DNA of 64,000 bases from an uncultured Gammaproteobacteria bacterium (GTDB lineage Bacteria; Pseudomonadota; Gammaproteobacteria; Pseudomonadales; Pseudohongiellaceae): NCBI GenBank assembly GCA_937898685.1, contig CALEJT010000017.1, forward strand, positions 124,001-188,000. Direction: 5' to 3'. The position numbers and the translations under genes were made by a program. How positions within the stretch are numbered: position 1 is the first letter of the stretch; each line of letters opens with the position of its first letter. Below the pieces are notes generated by a model. It saw only the letters and a list, made by a program, of their open reading frames with translations, had not been told where the DNA came from and ran no database searches. This document shows, one piece after another, positions 53,509 through 61,597 of the stretch.

Positions 53509-53555
53509 GGCGGCTTTTGGCCGCCTTCGTGAACCCGCCGCCGGAGAACGGCGGG
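53509..53555 (-). other. Two tandem hairpins between the MFP and RND genes
   Basis: GGCGGC with GCCGCC around a TTTTG loop (53509-53525), and CCCGCCG with CGGCGGG around an 8-base loop (53534-53555). They lie in the 151-base spacer (53416-53566) between two genes of one efflux operon, a long spacer for this pump type. They may stop exonucleases or part of the transcripts and so set MFP above RND levels. Confidence 0.4.
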
Positions 53556-53566
53556 CCCACCAGGGG

Positions 53567-54748
53567 TTACCGTGTCACGACCAGCTCATCCGCGGCCAAG
53601 GGCACGGGATTCACCGGGGTGTTGGGCGCGGCGATGTGGGACAGGCCATTCACCACCACCTGATCACCGGGCTCCAGACCACTGAGCACCACACGACTAC
53701 CTTCGTGATTCGCACCGAGCGTCACCTCGCGGTACTGCACGAGGTTCTGCGCATCCACCACGTACACGAACTTGCGGCTCTGGTTCGTACCGATCGCCCG
53801 TTCGGGTACCAGGATCACCGGTTTGGGCACCGGCGAACCCACCTTCACGTTGACGTAGAGGCCGGGGGTCAGGAACCCGTCGGTGTTGGCGACGATGGCG
53901 CGGGCGCGGATCGTGCCGCTCGAAGCGTCGAGGCGGTTGTCGAAGGAATGGATCTCGCCCTCGTACACCAGCTCCTCGTCCTGCGCGAGCGTGAGCTCCA
54001 CCGGCATCGCGCCATGAGCCTGTTCGCGGGCCAGGCGGATGTAGGTCTGCTCATCCACGTTGAACTCGGCATAGAGCATGTCGTCGGACACGACGGAAGT
54101 GAGCACCGGCGCATTCGGACCGGCGTCCACCACGTTGCCGACGGTCAGCTCGGCGCGGCTGACGCGACCGCTGATCGGTGCGGTGATGTGGGCGTATTCC
54201 AGGTTCAGCTTGGCCTGGGCCAGAGCACTCTGGGCCTGGAGCAAGCTGGCTTCGGCCACCTGCAGGTTGCTGCGGGCGGTGTCGAACACACTGTCGGACA
54301 CCAGGCCCGACTCGTGCAGACGCTCGTTGCGTAGGAATTCATCCTTGGCCAGCTGCAACCGCGACTTGGCGGTGGCGAGCGCGGCCTCGGCCTGGGAAAC
54401 GGCGTTCTGGTGCGGGCGCGGATCGATCACGAACAGAGGATCGCCAGCCTTGACCAGCTGCCCATCCTGAAACAGCACCTGCATGATGGTGCCGCCGACG
54501 AGCGGTTTGATCTCGGCGCTCTCCACCGCGGCAAGGCGACCGGAGTAGCTGTTCCATTCACGGATTTCCACCGGCTGGACCAGGGTGGTTTCGACCACTG
54601 GGGCCGGGAAGGCGGCGCCGGGATCTTCACCGGCATTGGCGACGCTACCGTAGTACGTAAGACCTGAAGCGGCGATGGCGGCCACCAGGGCCACCTTACT
54701 GGCATGACGGCTCAGAAACAGAGCCAGGGGACGTTGCGGACGCGACAT
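53567..54748 (-). CDS. RND efflux periplasmic adaptor (MexE type)
   Basis: A 393-residue membrane-fusion protein. It has an N-terminal membrane anchor (about 14-32), a lipoyl/barrel-sandwich hybrid (AEIKPLVGGTIMQVLFQDGQLVKAGDPLFVIDPRPHQ), an alpha-hairpin (about 100-160), a second lipoyl half (LEYAHITAPISGRVSRAELTVGNVVDAG), then beta-barrel and membrane-proximal domains. The start at 54748 has GGAG seven bases upstream. Upstream in-frame codons would run through the operator. It is the first gene of the pump operon. Confidence 0.94.
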   Translation of the reverse strand: MSRPQRPLALFLSRHASKVALVAAIAASGLTYYGSVANAGEDPGAAFPAPVVETTLVQPVEIREWNSYSGRLAAVESAEIKPLVGGTIMQVLFQDGQLVKAGDPLFVIDPRPHQNAVSQAEAALATAKSRLQLAKDEFLRNERLHESGLVSDSVFDTARSNLQVAEASLLQAQSALAQAKLNLEYAHITAPISGRVSRAELTVGNVVDAGPNAPVLTSVVSDDMLYAEFNVDEQTYIRLAREQAHGAMPVELTLAQDEELVYEGEIHSFDNRLDASSGTIRARAIVANTDGFLTPGLYVNVKVGSPVPKPVILVPERAIGTNQSRKFVYVVDAQNLVQYREVTLGANHEGSRVVLSGLEPGDQVVVNGLSHIAAPNTPVNPVPLAADELVVTR

Positions 54749-54841
54749 CGTAGTTCTCCATAACTTCGTACCGACTACCTGTCCCTGGCCGGCCGGCACA
54801 GATGGCGGGTATGACGGGCTGGTTTGCAGTGGGGGCGCAAG

Positions 54842-54863
54842 ATACATACCGGTCGGTATGTAT
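54842..54863. promoter_or_regulatory. TetR-family operator controlling the efflux operon
   Basis: Perfect 9-base arms ATACATACC and GGTATGTAT flank a GGTC centre, 93 bases before the adaptor start. The size and symmetry are typical of TetR/AcrR operators that hold two dimers or one extended dimer. The whole 54749-55126 gap is non-coding and clearly AT-richer than its surroundings. Confidence 0.8.
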
Positions 54864-55035
54864 GTCAACCATTTTTTCCAGGGGCGCAAGTATAGGGAGG
54901 CGGAAGCGCCGAACATTCGACGAATTCGTACGTTTTTGTAGTGAATTTGTGCAGTTATGCACTAAAGCAGCGCAGGAAGGGTCTTATTTGCTTGCTTATT
55001 GGGGAGAGACCATATATTTTGTCGGGACTTGAAAA

Positions 55036-55054
55036 ACCCACGCAAATTGTGGGT
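55036..55054. promoter_or_regulatory. Second inverted repeat before the TetR gene
   Basis: ACCCAC, 7 bases, GTGGGT lies 72 bases before the TetR-family start. It differs in sequence from the main operator, so it may bind another factor or be a transcript hairpin in the regulator leader. Confidence 0.35.
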
Positions 55055-55126
55055 AATAACGGAATATACAAACCAGTTGGTATTAGGGAGTCACGTCCAC
55101 TATGCACAGAACCGAGGTGTAACGCC

Positions 55127-55822
55127 ATGTCCCGCGATACCTATACCCGCCTGCTCGAAACCGCGATGGATCTCATTTGGCACAGCAACTACAGCGCTGT
55201 CGGCATCAACGACATCTGCAAGCAGGCTGGTGTGACGAAGGGGGGCTTCTATCATCACTTCGAATCCAAGGCGAGCCTGTTCTGTGAGGCCACGAACTAC
55301 TACTGGGAATCCGTCAAACGCCAGCTGGATGCCCTGCTCTCCCCCACCAATTCCCCGCTCGAACAACTCGAAAACGTCATCAACTTCGTCTTTGCCGTGA
55401 AGTTCGGCGACGACCCCGACAACATCCCGGGCTGCCCCTTCCTGAGCGCGGGTTGTCAGACCGGCCAGAGCGAGTCCGTGATCAACGACAAGCTGGTGGA
55501 GATGGCGAAGAACAACCTGAAGTACTGGCAGCAGCTGGTGCGCAACCTGCAGGCCGGCGGTTATCTGGAAGGTGACATCGATCCCGAACGCACGGCGCGC
55601 ATCCTGAACCAGTACACCCAGGGCGCCGTGAGCTATGCCCGCGTCACGCGCGACATCGCCGGCGTGAAAAGCGACCTGCCCATCGCCGTCTACACCCTCA
55701 TCGGCCTCAAGCGTGAATACTGGTTTGCCACCAAGGCCACCTGGGAAGCGCAGCCCTGTTGCATCAAGAAACCGCTGCCTCTGTTCGAACCGACTGCAGC
55801 GGCAGCCTCATCGGCATCCTGA
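55127..55822 (+). CDS. TetR/AcrR-family repressor of the RND operon
   Basis: A 231-residue regulator. The N-terminal helix-turn-helix (about 26-47) is VGINDICKQAGVTKGGFYHHF. The C-terminal ligand domain contains two cysteines in NIPGCPFLSAGCQTG (C103, C110), a position compatible with sensing electrophiles or oxidants as NemR does; this is inference. The ATG at 55127 follows GAGGTG by about 8 bases. The open frame back to 54941 runs through the AT-rich promoter and is not like the family. It is divergent from the pump operon and convergent with DedA. Confidence 0.93.
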   Translation: MSRDTYTRLLETAMDLIWHSNYSAVGINDICKQAGVTKGGFYHHFESKASLFCEATNYYWESVKRQLDALLSPTNSPLEQLENVINFVFAVKFGDDPDNIPGCPFLSAGCQTGQSESVINDKLVEMAKNNLKYWQQLVRNLQAGGYLEGDIDPERTARILNQYTQGAVSYARVTRDIAGVKSDLPIAVYTLIGLKREYWFATKATWEAQPCCIKKPLPLFEPTAAAASSAS

Positions 55823-55830
55823 TCGGCGCA

Positions 55831-56451
55831 CTAGCGGTTGCGCCACAGGAGTCTGAGACCCAGGCCAACCGCCAGCACCGTGATCCCCACCGCCAAAAGC
55901 CCCACCAGCATCAGTTGTGAGCCCGAGGCTTCGGCCAGGGAACCGGCACCTTTCATCGTCAGATAGCCGGGCGCGAACATCGCCGGCACCCACAGCAGCG
56001 CCGAACTCACGTTGGCGATCTGAAAACTGCTGAAACGCATGCGCATCACGCCGGCGACCAAGGGAATGGAAGAACGGATCGGACCGAGAAAACGGCCGAT
56101 GAAGATCGAGACGAAACCGTAACGGCGGAAGAAGAGTTTGGCGCGCGCCATTGCCGAGCGATGCGGCTTCACCCAACGATGGCGATAGACCGCGGGACCG
56201 ATCCAACGACCGAGACTGTAGGACACCCAGTCACCCAACACCGCACCGCCCACGGCCCACAGATACACCGGCAGCGCCGGTATCGTACCCGTGCCGATCA
56301 AGCCGCCCACCGTGATCAGGAGCGCAGTGGAAGGAATCAGAAAACCCACCACTGCCAGCGATTCTCCGAAGGCCATCACGCCCACCAAGGGCCCAGCCCA
56401 CGCGCCGTGTTCGGTGATGAACGCCGTCACCTGCGCGATCGCTTCTTCCAT
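55831..56451 (-). CDS. DedA family membrane protein
   Basis: A 206-residue DedA/SNARE-associated protein with four to five hydrophobic segments. The family motifs are FGESLAVVGFLIPSTALL (re-entrant loop with Glu), GAVLGDWVSYSLGRWIG and IFIGRFLGPIRSSIPLVAGVMRM (conserved arginines). DedA proteins are flippases that return undecaprenyl phosphate or phospholipids across the membrane, and some affect drug and antimicrobial peptide tolerance. The ATG at 56451 has GGAGGT nine bases upstream; a TTG at 56460 is less likely. Confidence 0.93.
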   Translation of the reverse strand: MEEAIAQVTAFITEHGAWAGPLVGVMAFGESLAVVGFLIPSTALLITVGGLIGTGTIPALPVYLWAVGGAVLGDWVSYSLGRWIGPAVYRHRWVKPHRSAMARAKLFFRRYGFVSIFIGRFLGPIRSSIPLVAGVMRMRFSSFQIANVSSALLWVPAMFAPGYLTMKGAGSLAEASGSQLMLVGLLAVGITVLAVGLGLRLLWRNR

Positions 56452-56637
56452 GTGGGCCAAACCTCCGGGATGTACAAGGTCGCGCAGGATACACTACCTT
56501 GCACTTGCTGCGCTTCGCCGAAGCCATGCGCGCAGCGGAAGTACTCATCCCCAGCGTCGAAAGTGGGAACCAAAGCGCAGGAAAGCGCTCTGCGATCCAC
56601 GATGCTGGACTGTGTTGGCCAGAACCGGAGAACCAGG

Positions 56638-57906
56638 ATGGATACCCGCAAGCCAGTCCCAGAACTCGAGGGCTTCGACCACACCAGAGCCTTCCTGAAG
56701 GAAGGCTATACCTTCATCTCGCGCTGCTGCGATCAGTTCGGCACCGATGCCGTGCGCGCGCGTCTTCTGATGAAACCCGTTCTGCTCGTGCGCGGCGAAT
56801 CCGCCGCACGCATGTTCTACAGCGATCGCTTCACACGTCGCAAAGGCGCCATGCCTTCCACCGTGTTGCGTCTGCTGCAGGATCGCGGCAGCGTGCAGCA
56901 ACTCGACGGTGCTGCGCATCGCCATCGCAAGAGCCTCTTCATCGACCTTCTCACCAACGCCCACGCCGAACACGAATTTCTCGAACTTTTCCGCCGCGAA
57001 TGGCTGCATTCCCTGCACGAGTGGAGCAAGCGCGATTCCATCGTTCTGTTCGATGAGGTGAACCTGATTCTGACGCGCGCGATCTGCCGTTGGGTGGGCT
57101 TGCCGCTGGAAAAGAAGGCCGACGTGGCGATGGCGAAGGAACTGTCGTCGATGATCGAGAATGCCGGACGCTTCGGCCCCGCCGTGATCGCCGCGCTCTG
57201 GCGTCGACGCGGTACGGAGCGCTACATCCGCTCCATCCTCAAGCGCATGCGCGGGCGCCCCGACGAGCTCACCGATTCGCTACCCATCAGTCAGATTGCC
57301 AACTTCTGCGACATCGACCGCAAGCGCCTGTCGCTCGAGGTTGCCACGGTGGAAGTGCTGAACATCCTACGCCCCACGGTGGCGATCGGGCGCTACATCA
57401 TGTTTGCGGCGATGGCCCTGCACGAATTCCCCGACTGGCGCGCCGCGCTGCGCGAAACCGACGACCATCAATACGAATATTTCGCCGAAGAAGTGCGTCG
57501 CCTCTATCCCTTCTTTCCCGTCATCGGCGGCATCGCACGCGAGAGTTTTCTATGGGAAGGCATCCACATCGCCAAGGGTGATTGGGTATTGCTCGATCTC
57601 TATGGCACCACGCATGACCCGCGGCTCTTTCCGCGCCCTGATGCCTTCGATCCCGAACGCAGACTGTCGTGGCAGGACCAGGACTTCCGTCACATCCCGC
57701 AAGGCGCCGGCGATGCCCGCGAAACGCATCGCTGTCCCGGCGAACGCTTCACCGTGGCCACGATGCGCGAAGCCATTCGTCTGCTCGTCGACGAAATGGA
57801 ATACACCGTGCCGCCGCAGGATCTGTCGATGCCTCTCAATCACATGCCTGCACGACCCAAGAGCGGCATGATTCTTTCCAACATCAGACACAAGCCTGTC
57901 GAATGA
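56638..57906 (+). CDS. CYP152-family cytochrome P450 peroxygenase
   Basis: A 422-residue P450 of the fatty-acid peroxygenase type (BS-beta, SP-alpha, OleT group). The heme-ligand Cys is C366 in ETHRCPGERF, and the preceding FRHIPQGAGD replaces the FGxG pattern of usual P450s. An Arg-Pro pair in the I-helix (R245-P246, NILRPTVAIG) binds the fatty-acid carboxylate, removing the need for a redox partner and allowing H2O2 use. At the position that is His in the decarboxylase OleT, this protein has Gln (Q87 in SVQQLDG), as in the hydroxylase BS-beta. GGAG seven bases before the ATG supports the start. No ferredoxin is nearby. Confidence 0.9.
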   Translation: MDTRKPVPELEGFDHTRAFLKEGYTFISRCCDQFGTDAVRARLLMKPVLLVRGESAARMFYSDRFTRRKGAMPSTVLRLLQDRGSVQQLDGAAHRHRKSLFIDLLTNAHAEHEFLELFRREWLHSLHEWSKRDSIVLFDEVNLILTRAICRWVGLPLEKKADVAMAKELSSMIENAGRFGPAVIAALWRRRGTERYIRSILKRMRGRPDELTDSLPISQIANFCDIDRKRLSLEVATVEVLNILRPTVAIGRYIMFAAMALHEFPDWRAALRETDDHQYEYFAEEVRRLYPFFPVIGGIARESFLWEGIHIAKGDWVLLDLYGTTHDPRLFPRPDAFDPERRLSWQDQDFRHIPQGAGDARETHRCPGERFTVATMREAIRLLVDEMEYTVPPQDLSMPLNHMPARPKSGMILSNIRHKPVE

Positions 57907-57939
57907 CGAGCGGTTCGTTGATGCATGCAGGTACGAGTG

Positions 57940-58824
57940 CTATTGCGCCAGGTGCTCTGCGATCCGATCGGCAACCACGCGCACGGCAGGCAACTGCCCG
58001 CGTCGATGCGGAAACAGTAAGGTCGTCGTGATCTCACCCGTCGACCACTCTGGCAACACGCGCACCAACGCACCACTGGCCAGCTCACGCGCACACATGC
58101 TCGGCGGCAGAATCGCGATGCCCAAGCCTGCCAAACACGCCTGCAACAACGCGGCGCCTTCGTTGGCGTAGTAACGAGGTTTGATGGTCGCGAACTCCTT
58201 CACACCATCGTCACGTTGCAACATCCATCCGCTCTGCCCAGCTTGAATCAGCAAACCATCCAGGTCCGCGAGATCGGCCGGAGCTTTCGGCTCGCGCTGC
58301 AGCAGATACTCGGGCGAAGCGACGAGCCAGATCGCTTCGGTGCGAACGCGACGCTGCACGAGTTCGGAATCGGGCAAGGGCCCGGCGTGACTGCGCACGG
58401 CGAGGTCATAGCCTTCGCGCAGGATGTCGACGAAACGATCGCTCGCATCGAGCACGATGCGCAGCTTGGGATGGCGCTTGGCGATCTGCGGCAACAAGGG
58501 CGCAAGCGTGCTCTGCACCATCGGCACCGAGGCCGTGATACGCACGATGCCGCTGGGTTCGGCGAGTCTTCCCGCGATGATGTTCTCCGCGGCTTCGGCT
58601 TCCACCAACATCGCCGCACCATGGCGATAGAGCTCTTCGCCGACTTCCGTCACCTTGAAGCGCCGCGAACTGCGCTGGATCAAACGCACGCCCGCCTGCT
58701 GCTCGAGCATGGCGAGACGCTTGCTCAAGGTTTGCTTCGGCACGTTCAAGGCACGGCTGGCAGCACTGATGCCGCCGTGCTCGACTACCTGCACGAAGAC
58801 CTGAAGATCATTGAGATTCAGCAT
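57940..58824 (-). CDS. LysR-family regulator divergent from SDR
   Basis: A 294-residue LysR-type regulator. The winged helix-turn-helix (about 1-60) contains ISAASRALNVPKQTLSKRLAMLEQQAGVRLIQRSSRRFKVTEVGEEL. The effector domain has the LRIVLDASDRFVDILREGYDLAVRSH block. It is divergent from a short-chain dehydrogenase gene across 104 bases that hold a palindrome, so control of that gene is likely. It is convergent with the P450 gene. Confidence 0.92.
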   Translation of the reverse strand: MLNLNDLQVFVQVVEHGGISAASRALNVPKQTLSKRLAMLEQQAGVRLIQRSSRRFKVTEVGEELYRHGAAMLVEAEAAENIIAGRLAEPSGIVRITASVPMVQSTLAPLLPQIAKRHPKLRIVLDASDRFVDILREGYDLAVRSHAGPLPDSELVQRRVRTEAIWLVASPEYLLQREPKAPADLADLDGLLIQAGQSGWMLQRDDGVKEFATIKPRYYANEGAALLQACLAGLGIAILPPSMCARELASGALVRVLPEWSTGEITTTLLFPHRRGQLPAVRVVADRIAEHLAQ

Positions 58825-58829
58825 GGCTT

Positions 58830-58896
58830 GTCCATGTACGTGGACTCAGCGTCTGCATTTAGCGGAATTTTTACCGAATGTCCACGCAACTATAGT
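58830..58896. promoter_or_regulatory. Palindrome and promoter between LysR and SDR genes
   Basis: GTCCA, 6 bases, TGGAC (58830-58845) lies just before the LysR start, and a second GTCCA half-site lies near 58880. TATAGT (58891-58896), with TTTTAC 16 bases upstream, fits the SDR promoter. The half-site spacing suits a LysR tetramer covering the -35 region. Confidence 0.45.
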
Positions 58897-58928
58897 GCTG
58901 CTTCTTTCGAACCGACAGGAGAAGCAGC

Positions 58929-59687
58929 ATGCGTTACCAGGACAAGAACGTAGTGATCATCGGTGGCAGCCACGGCATGGGGCTGGCGACGGCACGTTTG
59001 GCATTGGAGGAAGGCGCACGCGTGTTGGTCACTGCGCGCAACGAGCGTAACCTGCAACTGGCGCAACACGAGTTGGGCGAGCGACTCCTCACCGCGTGCT
59101 CCGACATCACCGATCTCGCTGCAATCGCGCGGCTCGCAGAGCACCTGCGCGCTGACTTGGGTCACATCGATCTATTGCACGTGAACGCGGGCATCGCGGA
59201 ACTCGCACCTATCGTGCAGGTGAGCGAGGAGTCCTACGACCGCCAATTCGCCGTGAACACCAAGGGTGCCTTCTTCACGATGCAGCGTCTTGCGCCGCTC
59301 ATTCGCGAGGGTGGCGCCATCGTGGTTACTTCCTCCGTTGCCGATGAAGGTGGCGAAGTCGGCATGAGTGTCTACAGCGCAACCAAGGCGGCATTGGTTT
59401 CCTTCGTCTCTGCCTTCGCGGTGGAACTCTTGCCACGCAACATTCGTGTGAATGCGGTGAGCCCCGGCTTCATCGACACACCCACTGCCGGCGTTGCCAA
59501 CATGAGTGCAGAAGAGCGCCGTGCCTTCTTCGAAATAGGTAATGCAGTAACGCCGATGCGCCGTCACGGTACTGCGGAAGAAGTGGCGAAGGCCGTGCTC
59601 TTCCTGGGTTTCGAAGCCACCTTCACCACTGGCACCAAACTCGCGGTGGATGGCGGCTTGGGACAGAAGATCAGCGCACCGCAGTAA
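58929..59687 (+). CDS. Short-chain dehydrogenase/reductase
   Basis: A 252-residue SDR with the nucleotide motif VVIIGGSHGMGLATA (classical TGxxxGxG with Gly for Thr) and NAG in LHVNAGIAEL. The catalytic Ser is in VVTSSVADEGG, followed by YSATK (Y149, K153). The C-terminal TGTKLAVDGG is standard. It oxidises or reduces an alcohol/carbonyl with NAD(P); the substrate is unknown. AGGAG seven bases before the ATG supports the start. Confidence 0.92.
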   Translation: MRYQDKNVVIIGGSHGMGLATARLALEEGARVLVTARNERNLQLAQHELGERLLTACSDITDLAAIARLAEHLRADLGHIDLLHVNAGIAELAPIVQVSEESYDRQFAVNTKGAFFTMQRLAPLIREGGAIVVTSSVADEGGEVGMSVYSATKAALVSFVSAFAVELLPRNIRVNAVSPGFIDTPTAGVANMSAEERRAFFEIGNAVTPMRRHGTAEEVAKAVLFLGFEATFTTGTKLAVDGGLGQKISAPQ

Positions 59688-59716
59688 CGGCAGCCTGATC
59701 TCTTGTTGTGGAGATT

Positions 59717-60118
59717 TCAGTGACCGCGTTCGAGACGGTCGTGTTGTGCCTGCGCCTTCAGGATGTCGGGCACGCGCCGGCCCATCCAGGCCACGAGCTG
59801 CTGAAACTGCAGCGACAGCTCCTGCCCCATCTCGGTGAGTTCATAGGTGACCTGCGGCGGCACCGTGTGCTCCACATAGCGCGACACCAGCCCATCGCGC
59901 ACCAGCACCTTCAGCGTTTGCGACAGCATCTTTTCGCTGATGCCGCGCACGCGATCGCGCAGTGCATGAAAGCGCAGCGCCTCGTCTTTCAAGGCAATCA
60001 AGATCAACAAGGCCCAGCGACTCGTGATGTGCGTGAAGATCTCGCGCCCAGGGCAGTTGGGCGTCATCGGATTCCGTTGCGCTTTGGAAAGTTTTGGAAT
60101 CTTCAACTGAGTGTTCAT
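59717..60118 (-). CDS. HxlR-family regulator
   Basis: A 133-residue winged-helix protein of the HxlR group, with HITSRWALLILIALKDEALRFHALRDRVRGISEKMLSQTLKVL and a wing near PPQVTYELTEMG. The N-terminal NCPGREIF cysteine (C22) is the conserved redox-sensing residue in relatives such as YodB and HypR. AAGGA five bases before the ATG supports the start. It is divergent from a flavin reductase gene, the kind of target such regulators control. Confidence 0.92.
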   Translation of the reverse strand: MNTQLKIPKLSKAQRNPMTPNCPGREIFTHITSRWALLILIALKDEALRFHALRDRVRGISEKMLSQTLKVLVRDGLVSRYVEHTVPPQVTYELTEMGQELSLQFQQLVAWMGRRVPDILKAQAQHDRLERGH

Positions 60119-60163
60119 ACAGGTCCTTACCTCAGGGTGCGTTCTTCCAAATGGGCATGGGCT

Positions 60164-60178
60164 AACTTATCGTAAGTT
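60164..60178. promoter_or_regulatory. HxlR operator
   Basis: AACTTA-TCG-TAAGTT is a perfect palindrome with 6-base arms. It lies 25 bases before the flavoprotein ATG and 46 bases before the HxlR start, in the only gap between them. HxlR/YodB-type sites are short palindromes of this kind overlapping the target promoter. Confidence 0.6.
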
Positions 60179-60202
60179 TTGACTGAAACAAGGAGAAAAC
60201 CA

Positions 60203-61132
60203 ATGTCCGCAAAGCTCAAGGTAGCTCTTATTCTCGGCAGTGTGCGCACCGGCAGATTCTGCGACAAGGTTGCCGCCTGGACTAAGCGCGAGATCGACGC
60301 CTTCGGTCACTTCGAGCTCGAAGTGGTCGATCCGCTATCGTTTCCGCTGTTTGGCGCATCGAAGGAAGAAATGGATGCCACCAAACGACGGCTCTCAGAA
60401 ACCATCGGCAGTGCCGATGCCTACGTGGTGGTAACGCCCGAGTACAACCACGGCTATCCGGGCGCACTCAAGTTGTTGATCGACTCCGTGTACTCCGAAT
60501 GGAACGGCAAACCCATTGCCTTCGTTTCCTACGGTGGCATCGCCGGTGGTTTACGTGCCGTGGAGCAGTTGCGGCAGGTCTTTGCCGAAGTGGATGCCAT
60601 GACCATCCGCGAAGCAGTCAGCTTCCACAATCCCTGGAAACTGTTCGACGCAGAAGCAAACCTGCTCGACGCCAACCTCGTGAGCTCCGTCGGCAAGACC
60701 ATGCACACCATGCTCGCCAAGTTGAAGTGGTGGGGAGAATCCCTGAAACAGGCCCGCGCACGCGTACCCTACGACAAGATCAGCAACATGCTGAGCAACA
60801 TGGAAAACTCTGCCGAAAGCGACGCCAAACCCTACACGCTGATCAACACCTTCTATCCCAAGCCCGACAAACGCGATGAGTTTCTTGCGCTGCAACTAGA
60901 CGAAATCCGCCGCCTCTCCACCTGGGCCGGCAATCTCGGCTGGCTCGGCAACCGTGTCTACCGCGCCAAACAAGAGAATCGCATCGTGATCATCACCAGC
61001 TTCAAATCCAAGGAAGCCCGTCAGCGCCACGCCGACAGTCCGGAGTTTCTGGAGCATGTTGAAAGGATTCGCCCGTTGGTTGAGAGGGTGGAGTCGGTGG
61101 AGTATGTCTTGGTTTCAGAGAACGCCCCCTAA
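60203..61132 (+). CDS. NADPH-dependent FMN reductase fused to an ABM domain
   Basis: A 309-residue two-domain protein. Residues about 5-190 form a flavodoxin-like FMN reductase, with FMN-binding LGSVRTGRF and TPEYNHGYPGALKLLID. Residues about 215-305 resemble the antibiotic-biosynthesis-monooxygenase (ABM) dimeric alpha/beta barrel, with YTLINTFYPKPDKRDEFL and IVIITSFKSKEARQRHADS. The fusion suggests a two-electron quinone or flavin reductase with a built-in monooxygenase-like partner. AAGGAG eight bases before the ATG at 60203 supports the start over an upstream TTG. Regulation by the divergent HxlR protein is likely. Confidence 0.85.
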   Translation: MSAKLKVALILGSVRTGRFCDKVAAWTKREIDAFGHFELEVVDPLSFPLFGASKEEMDATKRRLSETIGSADAYVVVTPEYNHGYPGALKLLIDSVYSEWNGKPIAFVSYGGIAGGLRAVEQLRQVFAEVDAMTIREAVSFHNPWKLFDAEANLLDANLVSSVGKTMHTMLAKLKWWGESLKQARARVPYDKISNMLSNMENSAESDAKPYTLINTFYPKPDKRDEFLALQLDEIRRLSTWAGNLGWLGNRVYRAKQENRIVIITSFKSKEARQRHADSPEFLEHVERIRPLVERVESVEYVLVSENAP

Positions 61133-61461
61133 GATTAGGGCCCCCACTTGTGAATTCGTGCTTTTCATTTACGGCTGATGATTTTCTCCGACATCTTTCT
61201 CCACTACTTCGGCATAGAAAGTATTGAAGAGCTCGCGCCCGATCCTAATCGATTGGTAAAAAAGCGACTAGAAACCGATGAATCCTAGGAATTTGTACTT
61301 CCAGCCTGAAGTTCACTGACTCGTCCGGTAAGTTTGAGAATTCTGTCAGAACCAACGAATGGATATTCGCGCTGACGTTCGTTAACGCAATGAGAGTGGG
61401 TGGCCTATCACACTTGGTGTCAAAGGCACTTATGTGAAAAATCGAGGGAGGCGATAAAACT
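61133..61461. other. AT-rich gap before tRNA-Arg
   Basis: The 329 bases are visibly richer in A and T than the surrounding sequence and contain no recognised gene, only the short ORF at 61178-61288. No integrase, direct repeat of the tRNA end or terminator hairpin was found. The composition suggests foreign or decayed DNA next to a tRNA gene. Confidence 0.4.
61178..61288 (+). CDS. Possible 36-residue remnant or orphan ORF
   Basis: ATG to TAG encodes a peptide beginning MIFSDIFLHYFGIES and continuing IEELAPDPNRLVKKRLETDES. It has protein-like composition, unlike random AT-rich DNA, but no visible Shine-Dalgarno. The frame is closed by TGA 27 bases upstream. It may be the last piece of a gene lost from this site. 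Its status is uncertain. Confidence 0.2.
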   Translation: MIFSDIFLHYFGIESIEELAPDPNRLVKKRLETDES

Positions 61462-61538
<77 letters not shown>

Positions 61539-61597
61539 GTGATGAGGAGCCGGCATCATACTGTAAAGGCCGAAGTCAGACCAGAACTTGGGCTGGG

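Noticed and set aside
54941..55126. 62-residue N-terminal extension of the TetR regulator
   Set aside because: It crosses the AT-rich promoter region and resembles no family; the ATG at 55127 with GAGGTG gives the standard N-terminus.
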